A stretch of DNA of 64,000 bases from Ryuthela nishihirai (GCA_038380435.1 JAWZYU010000019.1:18253801-18317800); one strand, 5' to 3'. Counted from the stretch's first letter, positions 44,401 to 56,100 are shown. Numbers and translations are program-made. Notes: a model not told the origin generated them from the sequence alone.

Positions 44401-47287
44401 TGAGTGGAGGGTTTAAATAAGTTAGTGTAGTCAAATGATGGCCAAAATCAGATGCCATGAGTACCGTTTCCTTTTCCCTAGGATATGACTATAGGTATGA
44501 TAATTCGAACTAACCCTTTTAATGTACCTTTAGGAGAAGGCGACAAAAATATATTCAGCTGCTTGCGATAACAAAATAATTGCTTGAGAATTGTTCTCCG
44601 TGTATATCAGTATATCCCTTTAGGAATAAAAGATAATGAATCGTTGGGTAGCATAGCATCTGGTTTAACAAGTTTCGTTTTGGACCTGTATTAGCGAGGG
44701 TCTATGGGTAACTGCTATTGCAATTAACATTGCTTAGGTAGGATAAGGCACTCATTGTCTAATACAAAACAAATGAGTGGAGGGTTTAAATAGGTTAGTG
44801 TAGTCAAATGATGGCCAAAATCAGATGCCATGAGTACCGTTTCCTTTTCCCTAGGATATGACTATAGGTATGATAATTCGAACTAACCCTTTTAATGTAC
44901 CTTTAGGAGAAGGCGACAAAAATATATTCAGCTGCTTGCGATAACAAAATAATTGCTTGAGAATTGTTCTCCGTGTATATCAGTATATCCCTTTAGGAAT
45001 AAAAGATAATGAATCGTTGGGTAGCATAGCATCTGGTTTAACAAGTTTCGTTTCGGACCTGTATTAGCGAGGGTCTAGGGGTAATTGCTATTGCAATTAA
45101 CATTGCTTAGGTAGGATAAGGCACTCATTGTTTAATACAAAACAAATGAGTGGAGGGTTTAAATAGGTTAGTGTAGTCAAATGATGGCCAAAATCAGATG
45201 CCATGAGTACAGTTTCCTTTTCCCTAGGATATGACTATAGGTATGATAATTCGAACTAACCCTTTTAATGTACCTTTAGGAGAAGGCGACAAAAATATAT
45301 TCAGCTGCTTGCGATAACAAAATAATTGCTTGAGAATTGTTCTCCGTGTATATCAGTATATCCCTTTAGGAATAAAAGATAATGAATCGTTGGGTAGCAT
45401 AGCATCTGGTTTAACAAGTTTCGTTTCAGACCTGTATTAGCGAGGGTCTAGGGGTAATTGCTATTGCAATTAACATTGCTTAGGTAGGATAAGGCACTCA
45501 TTGTCTAATACAAAACAAATGAGTGGAGGGTTTAAATAGGTTAGTGTAGTCAAATGATGGCCAAAATCAGATGCCATGAGTACCGTTTCCTTTTCCCTAG
45601 GATATGACTATAGGTATGATAATTCGAACTAACCCTTTTAATGTACCTTTAGGAGAAGGCGACAAAAATATATTCAGCTGCTTGCGATAACAAAATAATT
45701 GCTTGAGAATTGTTCTCCGTGTATATCAGTATATCCCTTTAGGAATAAAAGATAATGAATCGTTGGGTAGCATAGCATCTGGTTTAACAAGTTTCGTTTT
45801 GGACCTGTATTAGCGAGGGTCTATGGGTAACTGCTATTGCAATTAACATTGCTTAGGTAGGATAAGGCACTCATTGTCTAATATAAAACAAATGAGTGGA
45901 GGGTTTAAATAGGTTAGTGTAGTCAAATGATGGCCAAAATCAGATGCTATGAGGACCGTTTTCTTTCTCCTATGATGTCGCTATAAGTATCATAATTTGA
46001 ACTAAAATTTCCAAAGTTTTTATGCTTTTAAGTGAAGCTGAATAAAAATATATTTAGGTGCTTGTGATAACAAAATAATTGATTGAGAATCGTTCTTCCA
46101 GTACGTCAGTATATCACTTTAGAAATAAAAGATTAAGATTCACTTTGAAAAAGACTTTCAAGCATATTTTAAATTATACAGTTGAACTACTGAGTCTAAA
46201 AGAAGTTTTTGTCAAGGTGCTGTTCGGGTGGCTAACTACGGGAGACAGCTAAACTTGCCCGCGTTAAAGCGAAATGTAAGTGATGTTGAAGATATATGCC
46301 ATTTAAAAGTGACCTGGATCAAATTGTGTATAAGGCAGGAATAATGGAATTCTCTTGAACATCTCTCTCACAAGTTCGTTACTTATCACTATAAACTATA
46401 CAGGTGAAAGAAGGACTATGGATATTATTAGAAAATTCGTTCCATACTTTCTGTTTTGATTCATTTGGCAATGGGAATCAGAAAAAAAAAATTATAAATG
46501 ATAGGGATAGTAAAATTATATTAATATTTATATAAAATTTCAGTCGTAGATCTAATGGCAGAAAAACTGAAAAATAATTAATTAGGTAACTATACACATA
46601 TATCACGAACTCATTTATTATCTACCGTTTGTTTAGTTTTGCCTCCGAAGCGTTACATATATACAATCGGCCAATGCTGCTTATCAGGTAGCAGAGCATC
46701 TGGTTTAACAAGTTTCGTTTCGGACCTGTATTAGCGAGGGTCTATGGGTAACTGCTATTGCAATTAACTATTGCTTAGATAGGATAATGCACTCATTGCT
46801 TATATAAGATCAATGAATGGATGGTTTAAACAGGTTTAGTGTAGTCAAATGATGGCCAAAATCAGATGCTATGACTACCGTTTTCTTTTTCCTATGATGT
46901 GGCTATAGGTATGATAATTTGAACTAAAATTTCCAATGTTTTTATGCTTTTGAGTGAAGCTGAATAAAACATTTATTTAGCTGCTTGTGATAACAAAATA
47001 ATTGATTGAGAATCGTTCTTCCAGTATGTCATAATATCACTTTAGAAATAAAAGATTAAGATTCATTTTGAAAAAGACGTTCAAGAATATTTTAAATTAT
47101 ACAGTTGAACTACTGACCTTAAAAGAAGTTTTTGTCAATGAGACAGCTAAACATGCCCGCGTTAGAGTGAAATGTAAGTGATGGTTGAAGACATATTCCA
47201 TTTAAAAGTGACCGGGATCAATTTTTGTATATGGCATGAGTAATGGAATTCTCTTGAACATCTCTCTCAGAAGTTCATTATTTATCA
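41461..47287 (+). repeat. Satellite array, 0.9-kb and 373-bp units
   Basis: A long unit of about 0.9 kb consists of segment A (about 373 bp, from 'CATCTGGTTTAACAAGTTTC') and segment B (about 530 bp, with 'TTGAACTACTGA', 'AAGTGACCTGGATCAAATTT' and 'TCATTTATTATCTACCGTTT'). Layout: end of B, A-B (41,524-42,416), ten A monomers starting at 42,417, 42,791, 43,165, 43,538, 43,911, 44,284, 44,657, 45,030, 45,403 and 45,776, then B, then A and a cut B to 47,287. Steps are 373-374 bp. There are no open frames of any length, so it is non-coding. Confidence 0.95.
43911..46148 (+). repeat. Trimeric higher-order repeat in satellite
   Basis: Six monomers form two copies of an A1-A2-A3 trimer (period 1,119 bp). 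Markers: 'CATTGTTTAATAC' only in the monomers at 43,911 and 45,030, and 'GTTTTGGACCTG' with 'CTATGGGTAAC' only in those at 44,657 and 45,776. Confidence 0.85.
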
Positions 47288-47395
47288 TTTGTCAAAATGG
47301 TTCTTCTAAGATGTTGACCACTAGCAAAATGCTATGTACCATATAAAAACCTGTTATATAGGAGGGTCGTGGATTTATTATTGTTTTGCCCAGTT
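47287..47395 (+). repeat. 110-bp repeat, pair with 50,346
   Basis: 'TTGTCAAAATGGTTCTTCT', 'AGCAAAATGCTA.GTACCA' and 'TATATAGGAGGGTCGTGGAT' occur here and at 50,346-50,466. It starts where the satellite ends. Confidence 0.8.
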
Positions 47396-47404
47396 TTATC
47401 TCCG

Positions 47405-47640
47405 AAATTGTAGTTTTTCTTCCACACAATGGGATAAATGCAAGGTCACAAGGATTCCAAAGGCTCAGAGAAGGTTGGAGTAAGGGGACGCACTGGACAA
47501 CTGTTAGGAGACAGTGGTAGCTTCCCGTTAATGCAATCCAGCGTGTTCTTTAACGTGCACAGAGTATAGTTCTCAGAATACAGGGCACGGCGTTAGATCC
47601 CATTCGACGGATTGCTTGCTGCTTTGGCTTCAAATAAAAC
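47405..47640 (-). mobile_element. SINE-B, partial
   Basis: 'AGGCTCAGAGAAGGTTGGAG', 'CAATCCAGCGTGTTCTTTAA' and 'CCCATTCGACGGATTG' match the body. The head is missing. Confidence 0.8.
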
Positions 47641-47984
47641 GATAGCTTTATTACAGAAAATATTCAATATTTCATTCATATGACCACCGAATTATTCCAG
47701 TTTCAATCACTTCAATGATTTGAATTTATCTCGGCGAAAGTTGAGGAAGGTTATCCGCTGGTATTAGGAAACAAATGGAACTCTTCCAAAGCCATCCGGA
47801 GTGAGTATTTCGATATCCACTCTTGATAATCACTCTCTGCAAGCCCATCATTGCTTTCTTTCATTACTTATATCAGAGTAAGCCTAACGAAAAAAATATC
47901 TCAACTACGAACCTTTTCCGAACCAAACCTGAAAATCTCAGATTACTTTCTTTGCAATATCATGCTTCCAGGTTCATGTTAGGT
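47641..47984. other. Unassigned
   Basis: Nothing recognised. Confidence 0.4.
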
Positions 47985-48390
47985 TGGTTGCTTTACCTCT
48001 CAGTGGCACTTTATTTCCACAAAAGGTTTAAATGTCCCGCAAGGACCCCGAGAGCTCAGAGAAGGTTGTTGGTGAAGGAATCCCAACCTACTCTGAACTA
48101 AAATAACCTCACTTATCTGAAATTAAATAACACCACTGGACAGCTGTTAGGAGACAGATGGTAGCGCCCAGTCAAAGCCATCCAACATGTTCTTTAATGT
48201 CCACAGGGTAGGCCTCTTCCGCACATGGACCATGACTTTACGTTCCATTCGACGGTCTTTACAAGCCCTTCGATGTCCCCTTTTTAACCTAGGGCGGGGA
48301 TGGTTCAACGCTGGTAAAGGTGAGATGCGAACCTGGGAACTGTGGATTACGAACCTGGCACTCTACTGACTAAGCCAACCCCGGAGTCCC
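47985..48390 (-). mobile_element. SINE-B, old copy with insertion
   Basis: Both ends are recognisable: 'GGTTGCTTTACCTCTCAG' on the left and a decayed tRNA head ('ACTGACTAAGCCAACCCC') on the right. About 45 bp of foreign sequence interrupts it at 48,090-48,135. Confidence 0.8.
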
Positions 48391-48688
48391 CTGGTTTACG
48401 GCCCCACTGTCACTACGTACATTTTTTCCTCCGCTAATCCCGAATGTACAAATTAAAATATATCTGTTTATGTGTTAGCCCCTTAGCCTTATAAAAATAA
48501 AAAATTATATTTTATTCTCTTCCTAGACTGAAAAAAATTAACTCTATTTGGACATGAACACTGAAGACAAAAAGAATCCCCATAAGAGTGATTGAGGCGA
48601 TCTCGGAGTTCATAAGTTTATTTCTAGGAGCAAAAATATATAAACTGAAGTAAAATAGGAACAAAAACTTAGCTTGCAATCTTAAGGA
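48391..48688. other. Unassigned
   Basis: Nothing recognised. Confidence 0.4.
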
Positions 48689-48895
48689 ATTTATATTACT
48701 TCCATAGAATCCTTTTGCAATTTATATTACTGTCCGAGGAATACTTTAAAAATTTATATTACTTCCGTAGAATCTTTTAGGAATTTATATTACGTTCGCA
48801 GAATCCTTTTTGGATTTTATATTACTCCCTCGGAATACTTTTGGAATTTATATTACTTTCGTAGAATCATTTTGGAAGTTATACTGTTTTCGTAG
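48689..48895. repeat. 36-bp tandem repeat, about six units
   Basis: The unit is 'GGAATTTATATTACTTCCGT' then 'AGAATCCTTTT', with substitutions in every copy. Confidence 0.8.
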
Positions 48896-49183
48896 CTCTT
48901 GTTTTACCCATATATCCATAAAGGTGATTGTTTCAAACTTGCTTCATCGTTTTTTGCGAAAGAGTCTTTTAAGAACGGTATAATTTGGCAGGCAAGACGA
49001 TTTACAATCATCGAAGAAAATTCATAATAAAACACTTTTGACATTCCAATCGCAATAAATGTGCTAACATTACATTATTTAATTACTCAACCATTTTTCG
49101 CGCTTTAAACACAAAAAGATGCGGTAACCCTAGAAGCTTTTTCCAAACCGGTTTCCTCACATAACTGATAAATAGTAGAATGG
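48896..49183. other. Unassigned
   Basis: Nothing recognised. Confidence 0.4.
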
Positions 49184-49185
49184 TA

Positions 49186-49398
49186 CAGTCGCTCAAAAAA
49201 GTATCCGAACACTATGGTTGATTACAGAATTCAGAAAAAATATCTGGCAACGTTTTTTTTAGAAATTAGTGATCTGACAACCTTCGTGTCACGTAACACG
49301 AAGGTTGCCAGATCACTAATTTCTGAGAAAAACGTTGCCAGATATTTTTTCTGAATTCTGTAATCAACCATAGTGTTCGGATACTTTTTTGAGCGACG
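49186..49398. mobile_element. Tc1/mariner-type fold-back MITE, copy 2
   Basis: A close copy of 35,099-35,312, flanked by TA, with one base lost at the right end. It is a full-length palindrome. Confidence 0.88.
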
Positions 49399-49400
49399 TA

Positions 49401-49704
49401 CTAGTCCGATAATACTCAACTTTTTTTCTGCTCACAAGTAGACTTACATATAGTTTTACAAATTCAACTCTATTCCTAAGCACGATATTCAAATTCCGCA
49501 ATACCCTGGCAGAAAGGATTTCTCCATCTCCTCTATAAACATGCATTTCAACTCTCGCGACATCCCTACCCACGGATTTTAAATTATTCGGCCTTCCTAA
49601 GCCTGAACTTTCTTCTCAAAGTCACCCTTAGACTGGGGAGGAGGTAGTTCGATTGTTAGCGGACCAGGCTAGTCCTTTTGAAATTTTTTTGGTGTCCTTT
49701 CTGC
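49401..49704. other. Unassigned
   Basis: Nothing recognised. Confidence 0.4.
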
Positions 49705-49900
49705 ATGAAACCTAGTATCAATTAAGAATATTAAATAATAGTTAACCATATTTTTCTAATACTTAAATCGCTTACTTTTTTTATTAATAAGAACTTCTCA
49801 TTTTGTTATTTTTCTAATAGTAAAATCATTTACATAACGCATGCATATTTTAAAGTTTTTTTTTGAAAAGATGTAAAACCTAATTTTGTTAACCTGAACG
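49705..49900. repeat. Unknown dispersed repeat, pair with 24,975
   Basis: Second copy of the repeat at 24,975-25,195, same orientation, diverged. Confidence 0.7.
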
Positions 49901-50345
49901 TGACCAAAAAGCAGGGAATGCGTAATAGCTCTATTTAAACCACTAGTTTTGTATGAAATTATAATATATAGATAAAGTTATTAGTTTCAACTAAAACGAT
50001 CACATTTGAAATCTATTTCGATTGTAATTTTATTTACTTGAAAGCAAACATTTGCTATTTTACAAAAAGTCTTAATTAGTGGACAAAAACATGATGATTC
50101 GACGTACTACCATATAAGATGAAACTTCAAAGGGTAAATTAGTGACTCTTGAATGAAGAAAGATTGATGAAGAAGAAAGAAGAAGATGTACTCTATTCAG
50201 GTGAGAAAAGAGAAGAGTTACTGATGGAACGAAATGAATTCATTTAAATTAAATTGTATTATAAATCGGGTGGTAGTTTCGATAAACTTTCACATTTCAA
50301 TTTTCTTACGGTTTTGGTTCATCATTTGTTGGTTTTTCAGTTCTA
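49901..50345. other. Unassigned
   Basis: Nothing recognised. Confidence 0.4.
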
Positions 50346-50466
50346 TATGTTTGTCAAAATGGTTCTTCTTAGATGTTGACCATTAGCAAAATGCTACGTA
50401 CCAAATAAAAGCCTGTTATATAGGAGGGTCGTGGATTTTAAAAAATTGGCCCAATTTTATTTCTCC
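50346..50466 (+). repeat. 110-bp repeat, pair with 47,287
   Basis: Second copy of the repeat described at 47,287, same orientation. Confidence 0.8.
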
Positions 50467-51811
50467 ATTTAAATTTATATAATAAAAGAAGGTGTCTGTG
50501 TGTGTGTGTGACAGCCATAACTCATTGGGAATTCAACGTAGAGGCTGCAAATTTTCTGAGAATGTTGCTGATTGTGCTCCGGATTGTAATGCCAAATATT
50601 AAGTCGAATATCCAAAAGGCTAGAGGCACAAATATATACCATGCTATTACTACGGGAAGCGATAATCGCTGTCAAATCTATTGTTGCCATTTACTGCTCC
50701 CTAACTGTGAAAGTAAAGAGTTAAAATAACATTTAAATCTGCTGACGTTGCCAGATTCCCCACATTTCCCAAGGAATTATTTAGTCGTTCCATTGCAGTT
50801 AGGGACTTGATTTTCTAACCAAACATGGGATCAGGTAGAGGGAATACGCCTATGAAATTGGGGACTTTTCGGTAAAGTACATCGGGAATAACAGAATATC
50901 ATATTCTGACGAAATAAATAACTCGATCGTTTGCCACGGGCCCTGAGAGAGAGCGCCGAGTGAGCAATGACCTTTGCATCACCATTAAATTCCTCGTGTT
51001 CAAACTGTGTAAAATGTCGGAGGGAGGGAAGAATACACAAAAGTAACCATTAGTGCAGGAAACAACAGAATATGCAGATTAAAAATGATACACGAGCTGT
51101 CACAATTTGTGTAGAAACGATGCCACGGGCGAAGTGGGATACTGATTTTTAAACCAATCACTGTGGCAAACAGGGGACGCTGTGCATGAAATTTTGACCG
51201 TGCGGACGAATATCACGGGAGCCATAGGGCGGAAAAATCTGTGTTAACGGAAATAAAGGAGATGACAATGCAGTTTCCTTGTAACAAAATTACACGAAGG
51301 TTCTACAGGAGAGTTGGTAGCAGATAAATAAAGGTGTTTTATCGCTGGTCTTGTACCGATGAGAGCAAGTTCTAAAATTATTTTTTAATAAATCTTTCGG
51401 AAAATATTTCCATTAAATTCGCTCAAGAGAAAATAAATTCTAATTCATGCTTTAATGGATGTTTTTTAACATCTCCCTCTTTTTCCTTCCACACTAGCTG
51501 CCTATGTGTGGAGGGGTTTTCTCCAGGTTAGAGCAAAACACTCTGACATGGATGGTGCCTTGACGTGGCGTCAGAGCTTTGCACTAAACCATCCGGCAGA
51601 CATCATTCCAATAACATATTTATTAATTTTTGAGAACGTTCTATTGTATGATTAATATATCATTTAATCCACGCTTAATGAATGGTTTCAAAGTCAAAAT
51701 ATGAAACAAATTCCCAATAACTACATATTGTTCTATTAATCTCTTCTATTACTTCATTAATATTTTATTTCCAATTTTAAATTTGTTGACGATAAAAACT
51801 TCCAAATACAA
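50467..51811. other. Unassigned
   Basis: A GT run lies at 50,492-50,510. Short frames on both strands have no motif. Confidence 0.4.
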
Positions 51812-52142
51812 TAAACCCTCGTAAGATTGGTTACAGCTAATCCGCATGTCTTCTAATCCCGATTGGTGGACAGATATTATTGCTCACGACGCTCAACAAA
51901 CGTGTTTCGTTTCGATCGCTCAGTGTTGTTTTTATTGTTGCTAGCGCCGTGACAGACGGGTATTGTGCTTATAACGCATTATTTTGTACTCTACTATTTA
52001 ATTATGCTAAAGAATTTTTTATAATTATGGAGCCTAATCATTTGAAAAACGGATAAAAAGAAAACAGGTTGCTTTAACTATCGTTAGCAAACTGAAAGTG
52101 AGAGAAGAACTTGAAAAAAAATATAATAGATTAAGAAATACG
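51812..52142 (+). pseudogene. Pogo/Tigger-like transposon 5' relic
   Basis: A possible terminus CAATAAACCCTCGT after TA, followed by 'GCTAATCCGCATGTCTTCTA', resembles pogo/Tigger ends (runs of 'AATCCG'). After an ATG at 52,028 a frame reads 'KRKQVALTIVSKLKVREELE', the form of the N-terminal CENP-B/Tigger helix-turn-helix. A frameshift separates the ATG from it. The element is cut at 52,142 by a SINE-A piece. Confidence 0.55.
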
Positions 52143-52228
52143 TACCTTCTACTATGGCATATAAACTGGCAGGCTCCTGTCAGACCTCTGTGGAAAACAG
52201 CTGCTTGAGGGGGTATTTATTTATCTTT
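52143..52228 (+). mobile_element. SINE-A, 3' fragment
   Basis: 'CCTTCTACTATGGCATATAA', 'CAGGCTCCTGTCAGACCTCT' and 'AGCTGCTTGAGGGGGTATTT' match the 3' part of the family. The head is absent. Confidence 0.88.
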
Positions 52229-52245
52229 ATTATCTTTCTGTAATG

Positions 52246-53229
52246 TGTTATGACTCCCCTAGAGTATTTTTAGGGCGGCACAACTTTTAGGCCGTGATGC
52301 GTTCTTTGCTGCAAAAATCAAGGCAAATTCCTGGACCCACAACCAAATTAACAGATATTTGCAATAATGAGAACTGAGATAATTTTTCAGTTAAGAATAA
52401 AATACACATTTATTAACAAAATTACTTTCAAACATTCTACATATATGTAGTTCCCACTTTTGGGACAGATTCAACAATGCCTCTAGCATGTCCCTTTTCA
52501 ATTAAGGGAATTTTGTAAGTTTATTAATCAACAGTCATTAATCAACAGTTGATGAGGAAGAGCTACTTGCTCGTGACTCTAACAGTCCTTAACAGTTAAG
52601 ATGGTTCCACTCTGGTCACCGTGATGGCCGTTCACAGAAATACGTTCAAATGCAAAAGAAAAGCGGAGCTAGTTTCATTAAAGTGTCCCCTTACCTCGTC
52701 AAGTCAAATCAAGAGTCCCTCAGGAAGGCTATCACTGGGCCGCTGCACTCCAAGTTGCTGGGAGCCCAGGCTGCTAAGCGCTTCCCCCACATATACACTC
52801 TGTTTGCACTTCGGGGCTCTGCTAGCTGGAGAGGATCATTGCTGTCGACGACACAGCCCGGACGAGAAGAAAAGACTGCTGTTTCCGCCAAATTCTTTCT
52901 TGTTCTTTTTCACTGGCCCCCCCTTGTGGAGGTCACTTACACTTGTGCGTTGCTGTATGGGATTGGCCAGAGTAGCCGAGGTGCGAATCTCAGATCCCCT
53001 CCGGCCAACGTTGTTTACCAGGTATGTCATGTAATTCCTCTGCCATCTGGGGTTCCAGGCTCAATCTGGAAAGTTCGGGGCCTGCGGCTGAGTTCCTCTT
53101 CGTTGAACTGGACACAAAAATGGAGGCAATCGAAAACGTCACTATTAAAATGGAAGGCGATGTTTTCGGCCAGTCCTCCCTTCATGAAGTCTTGGCTATG
53201 TAATAAAATTACGTGAGAGTAATTACGTA
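52246..53229 (-). repeat. 3' LTR of gypsy element
   Basis: Matches 60,998-61,949 along its length ('GGCACAACTTTTAGGCCGTG', 'CTTTTGGGACAGATTCAACA', 'GGCCGTTCACAGAAATACG'). The inner end is unclear because the last 10-15 bp differ from the other LTR. A GGGAGGAA polypurine piece lies just inside. Longer frames within it are not genes. Confidence 0.88.
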
Positions 53230-55252
53230 ATTCCTCCCAGAGGGGGGGTAAAGACAAGCAGAGGTCTAATAAGTCCCTTGGCTGGATGGAGCGAAAAAGT
53301 CCTCACGCCCCTTCATTGGCTATCGACAGGGGATCCAGAGGTAAGGACATTACACTCGACGCACCAATAGCAGGGAAGAGGGAAACAAAAGTCACAGTAC
53401 TCCTGAGTTCAAGTTGGAGAGGAAAGTTCACAGTCACAGGATGGAGAAGAAAGTTCCTTCGAGAAGGTATGGTCCTTATTCGGCCCGTGGGCCGGACGTC
53501 ATGGGCGCATTGCACTCGTTCGCTGGGGCACCGCCATCCGCCACGTCTGTCGAGGTCCAGTGGAGTTGAGTCTGGCTTCTCATTGGTTCTCTGCTTGGGT
53601 GATGTCTCCAGCACAGCAGCACATGAAAACAAAGAGAAACGAGAAGGGGGTCGGAAATCTGGCTTTTCCACACATCAACAATCTACAATACACTGCTTAT
53701 TCTATTACTAACCGTCACATGTCCTTACAATTATCTTTACCTACTCGGGCCACATACTCATAGGCTTATGATATTACTATACAATGTATCATGGAGTTAA
53801 CAAAATGGATAGATAAAACGGGCATCACTTCAATATCATTCTAAAACACTTGCTGAATTATATATTATCACCTATATATTCCAGAAGACTTCAGTACTAC
53901 CTGCATTTAGCCAGTACAATTTAATACTTCGGCCTGCCTCTTTTTCCCACAGCGAGGCCCCTAGCCGGCAAGACATTTCACTTAAAATGACTATGTGTAC
54001 GACATTCGAAAAAAAGGAAAAAAATCTCTTTTTTTTTTTCATTTCACGTCACTTAATGGCTTATAAAACCTTTTGTGTGCTTCACATAATACTGCACGAT
54101 CTACATTATACAAAATATCATTATGGAATAGGTATTTGGCTCACAAGCTATTCAGCGAACTCCAATCTGCCCGATTGCAATATAACATAAAAAAATAAAA
54201 AATTTGTCTCTTTTTTTATCACTTCACGCTAATTAATGGCCTATAAATCATTTTGTGTGCTTCAGTACGATCTACACTATACAATCTCTCATTATGTAAC
54301 AGATATTTGGCCAACAAGTCATTCAGTAAACTCTAATTTAGCTCGATCACAATATAACAACAAAAAAAATGTTTGTTTTTTCAGTCAGAGCAATCCATAT
54401 ACTTTGCTAACTTAATTGCTCACTCTATGAATTAACCTCAATCCAAATACTTTGCTTATTTAATGGTATTAATACATTAATCAATTTCAATCCAAACATC
54501 TTACTTACTTAATGGCATCAAGACATTAATTAATCTCAACTCAAGTACTTTGTCATAACAAAAAAAAGGTACCTATTCTTTTTTTATTGCGCAGGGTGTC
54601 ACGGCTTTACATGATATTCAGCCTGTTTCCAAAATTTGGGTCCCCTGAATTGGTGTGTAGTGTCCCCGGGAGAGGGAGAAATGTGAGGGAGGGAAGGACG
54701 CCTATCCTTCCAATGGTTCTCGCGCAGTGATCGCTTTCTTAGCGCTGGCGGGGTCCATTGTCGGACTCAGCTGGGGACTGATCGACTAGTGACGTGGAAG
54801 AGCTGCCCGGCGAGAAGTCAATCAAGTGGTGGTTCTACGGCGTTCATTAGGGCCGATTCAATGCCGAGATGACGTCACCTTCGCTCTTCTTGGATCCCAG
54901 GCAACGCCGCCGCCTGGCGGGTCACTCGTTGAGTTGCCTTGGCGCGTTCCTTCACTGGTTGCAATGACAACGCGAAGCGGGAAACGCTGCTCTGTTTGTC
55001 GGAGCTTTGCTTTAGGGGGCGCTGCGGTAATGGCAGCTGATCTCGCTGTTGATTGGCGTTCTGGCGGCTGACACCCGAGGTGAGTCGGGTGAGTGCTGGT
55101 GGAGACGCCAGGATATGCGTTCAACTATCGGACAGCGCAGGCGCTCTGGTCTGCCTCAGTATTTCATTCTTAGAGGACGTTGGGGTGAATTTGCATAAAG
55201 TGCCATCGGGGTTCACTGGATCTTTTTTTTCACTCCTAGTCAGTCCTGAGTT
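53230..55252 (-). other. Non-coding 3' region of gypsy element
   Basis: About 2 kb between pol and the 3' LTR. It holds a tandem pair of units of about 175 bp (54,019-54,189 and 54,190-54,365; 'TTTTGTGTGCTTCA', 'ACGATCTACA.TATACAA') and then about three units of about 55 bp ('CTTAATGG', 'AATTAATCTCAA', 'CAAATACTTTGC'). Overlapping frames at 53,286-53,711 on both strands show no envelope-like feature (no signal peptide or anchor). Confidence 0.6.
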
Positions 55253-56100
55253 CTAAATTTTCATCGTGAATGTGCTACTCCGGGCTTGATGCTGTGTTTG
55301 GAAGCAGTAACTCTGGGGGTGGGGCTCGGTGGTTCTTATGATTGACGATACTCTGCCGTTCGCGAATACTTCTTCCTGATTCGAACTACTGGGTCGGGGC
55401 TCCTCGTCCCTTCCATCAGCTATCTCTGTTGACTGACTTGAATCTTCTGAGTTCCTTTCTACTCTGTCTTCTGTTTCGTTCTCGGCTCGCGTGAGCACAG
55501 GTGCGGAGTTAGTCGCAGGAGTGGGAATCACTCTCCCTGATGAATTCCGTGTTCTTAACTCATAGCGGTGGGAAGTTTTCTCCGTGGGCGCTGATTTGGG
55601 GATTCTGTTAAGCAAATCCGTAGGGATAGATATGGGTAAATGAGTACCAATTGTTGCAGGGAATTTCGTACGGGGGTCTTCCTCCTACTCTTCTTCATGG
55701 CTGTCGGCGACAAGTTCTCGCTCCGGTGGGTTCTCATCGATCTGCTTCGACAGTGTCTCTTGATTGATTTCATTCGCGGGTGTGAAAAAGATTCTTCGTT
55801 CCCTCAACTTTGTTAATCTGTCAACTTGCACAATCTCTGTCCTGCGGGGGTTGGCTACTAGCCTTATCTTGTAATTAACTTCGGAAAATTTATCTAAAAC
55901 TCGCGAGGGTCCCGTGGACAGTTTCGAAAGTTTCTTGGTATTCTTGCGCGGGATTCGGAGGCAGAACAGAAGTACCAGGTCACCGACCTTTATTTGTTTA
56001 TCAAAAGAAACTCTTCTCCTCTGTTTCTCTTGTCTCTCGGCTGCCAGTTCTAAGTTTTGTCTCACTAGGTCGTAAGCTTGTGGAATTCCGCGTTTCACGA
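55253..56100 (-). pseudogene. Gypsy integrase C-terminal part and tail
   Basis: The minus strand from 56,100 reads 'FVKRGIP', then directly 'YDLVRQNLELAAERQEK', 'QIKVGDLVLL' and the GPY/F-type 'STGPSRVLDKF', then a polar acidic tail. A frame break near 55,690 leads to 'RYELRTRNSSGRV' and more acidic sequence down to 55,253. The 'FVKRGIP' of the core is joined to C-terminal sequence, so the catalytic core between them, including the last acidic residue, is lost. Confidence 0.8.

Noticed and set aside
41461..47287. CRISPR-like array because of regular repeats
   Set aside because: Units are contiguous 373-bp repeats without short repeat plus unique spacer structure, in a eukaryotic genome.
53286..53711. 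Envelope-like gene of the gypsy element
   Set aside because: Both strands are open, there is no signal peptide or membrane anchor, and the position is next to the LTR in GC-richer non-coding DNA.
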